From Bdellovibrionales bacterium (GTDB lineage: Bacteria > Bdellovibrionota > Bdellovibrionia > Bdellovibrionales > UBA840), in the NCBI GenBank assembly GCA_020434605.1, contig JAGRAL010000033.1, positions 1 through 8,192 on the forward strand: a stretch of DNA of 8,192 nucleotides, read 5' to 3'. The first letter of the stretch is position 1; every line of letters begins with the position of its first letter. Position numbers and translations under genes: made by a program. The notes under the pieces were generated by a model. It was given only the letters and a program-made list of their open reading frames with translations, was not told the DNA's origin and did no database searches. Positions 7,736-8,192 of this stretch are shown piece by piece.

Positions 7736-8192
7736 ATATCCAGCCCCATTTTTTGCGACAATGAATTCTCTTTTTCTTTATATATAGTTGTAGCTTCATC
7801 AAGATTTTTTAAACCTTCTGTTTTACCAAGGTTTTTTAAATCTACTTCGCCAATTTTTAACTTTAATCTAAATCCATTAACTATTCTCATGCTAGTATCG
7901 TACATTTCAGCCAAGCTAGACTTTATGTTTTTACTAGAGCGACTTCTCAACATATTCATTGCACGCTGTACAATATTCTGAGGTGTGTATGTTTTTGTCT
8001 GAAACCTTTTTATTTCTTTATTAACGGCAACTAGGGTTCTAATATTATCGTCAAAGTCCCTAAGAGTTTCATCTGGAAGCCACTGAGAAAAGTGGTATAG
8101 CATTTTGACATAGTTGTTAGACTTAGCAGCTAGATCACTATAAGAAATTGTAGTTTCAATGTCTTTTAGAACCGAGCGTACTTCTTCTTTCT
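7732..8192 (-). CDS. C-terminal part of an unrecognised helical protein (5' end outside window)
   Basis: The frame stays open from the stop at 7734-7732 to the right edge, giving at least 153 codons. The first Met (8103-8101) is preceded by thirty sense codons and by no Shine-Dalgarno sequence, so it is probably internal and the gene is cut by the window edge. The visible part is hydrophilic, rich in Lys, Asn, Leu and Ser, and looks fully helical. It has no membrane segment and no Cys. A basic stretch (RSRSSKNIKSS, in the middle of the visible part) is followed by a charged tail. Its stop overlaps the TPR gene start as ATGA, so it belongs to the same operon. No family is recognised and cell location cannot be judged without the N-terminus. 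If Met8103 were the true start, the protein would be 123 residues with no signal peptide. Confidence 0.75.
   Translation of the reverse strand, partial: KEEVRSVLKDIETTISYSDLAAKSNNYVKMLYHFSQWLPDETLRDFDDNIRTLVAVNKEIKRFQTKTYTPQNIVQRAMNMLRSRSSKNIKSSLAEMYDTSMRIVNGFRLKLKIGEVDLKNLGKTEGLKNLDEATTIYKEKENSLSQKMGLDI

Larger units (their letters stand above)
846..8192 (-). other. Predicted single operon: envelope genes plus RNase J
   Basis: All six minus-strand genes run in one direction with no room for a promoter between them. Junctions are ATGA overlaps at 7732-7735, 4334-4337 and 3626-3629, an 11-nt overlap at 4134-4144, and a 1-nt gap before the ATG of RNase J. The only terminator seen is at 846-873, after the last gene. 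The promoter must lie beyond the right edge or inside a coding region. Confidence 0.82.

Overview
The window is AT-rich, gene-dense bacterial DNA from a Gram-negative organism. Evidence for the outer membrane is a predicted beta-barrel protein ending in Phe and a series of proteins with Sec-type signal peptides, one of them a very large periplasmic-type TPR protein. An RNase J and a secreted carboxypeptidase T-like M14 peptidase also fit. My best guess is a low-GC member of the Bdellovibrionota (Bacteriovoracaceae/Halobacteriovorax-like) or a related delta-proteobacterial-type lineage. This is inference from style and gene content, not from a marker gene.

Layout. On the + strand, 1-842 is the 3' part of a zinc carboxypeptidase gene whose signal peptide and propeptide would lie off the left edge. 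It converges on everything else, and a compact bidirectional terminator (846-873) separates the two transcription units. From 872 to the right edge all genes are on the minus strand and form one tightly packed unit. In transcription order these are: the 3' end of an unrecognised helical protein (7732-8192, open at the edge), a 1133-residue TPR protein (4334-7735), a 67-residue secreted protein (4134-4337), a 172-residue secreted four-cysteine protein (3626-4144), a 383-residue outer-membrane beta-barrel candidate (2478-3629), and RNase J (872-2476 from the preferred ATG).

The minus-strand junctions are 4-nt ATGA overlaps (three of them), one 11-nt overlap, and a 1-nt gap before RNase J (or an 11-nt overlap if a TTG start is used). 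This points to one translationally coupled operon whose promoter lies beyond the right edge. The four consecutive exported proteins (large TPR scaffold, two small secreted partners, barrel) look like parts of one cell-envelope machine. The architecture recalls the TPR plus beta-barrel part of the Myxococcus Glt gliding-motility complex and the TPR/barrel pairs of polysaccharide exporters. Sequence alone does not settle which, and the complex may be undescribed. The cytoplasmic mRNA-processing enzyme RNase J as the last gene of this envelope operon is the oddest feature of the layout.

No tRNA, rRNA, CRISPR array, insertion sequence or long repeat was seen. There is no non-coding stretch longer than about 30 bases.
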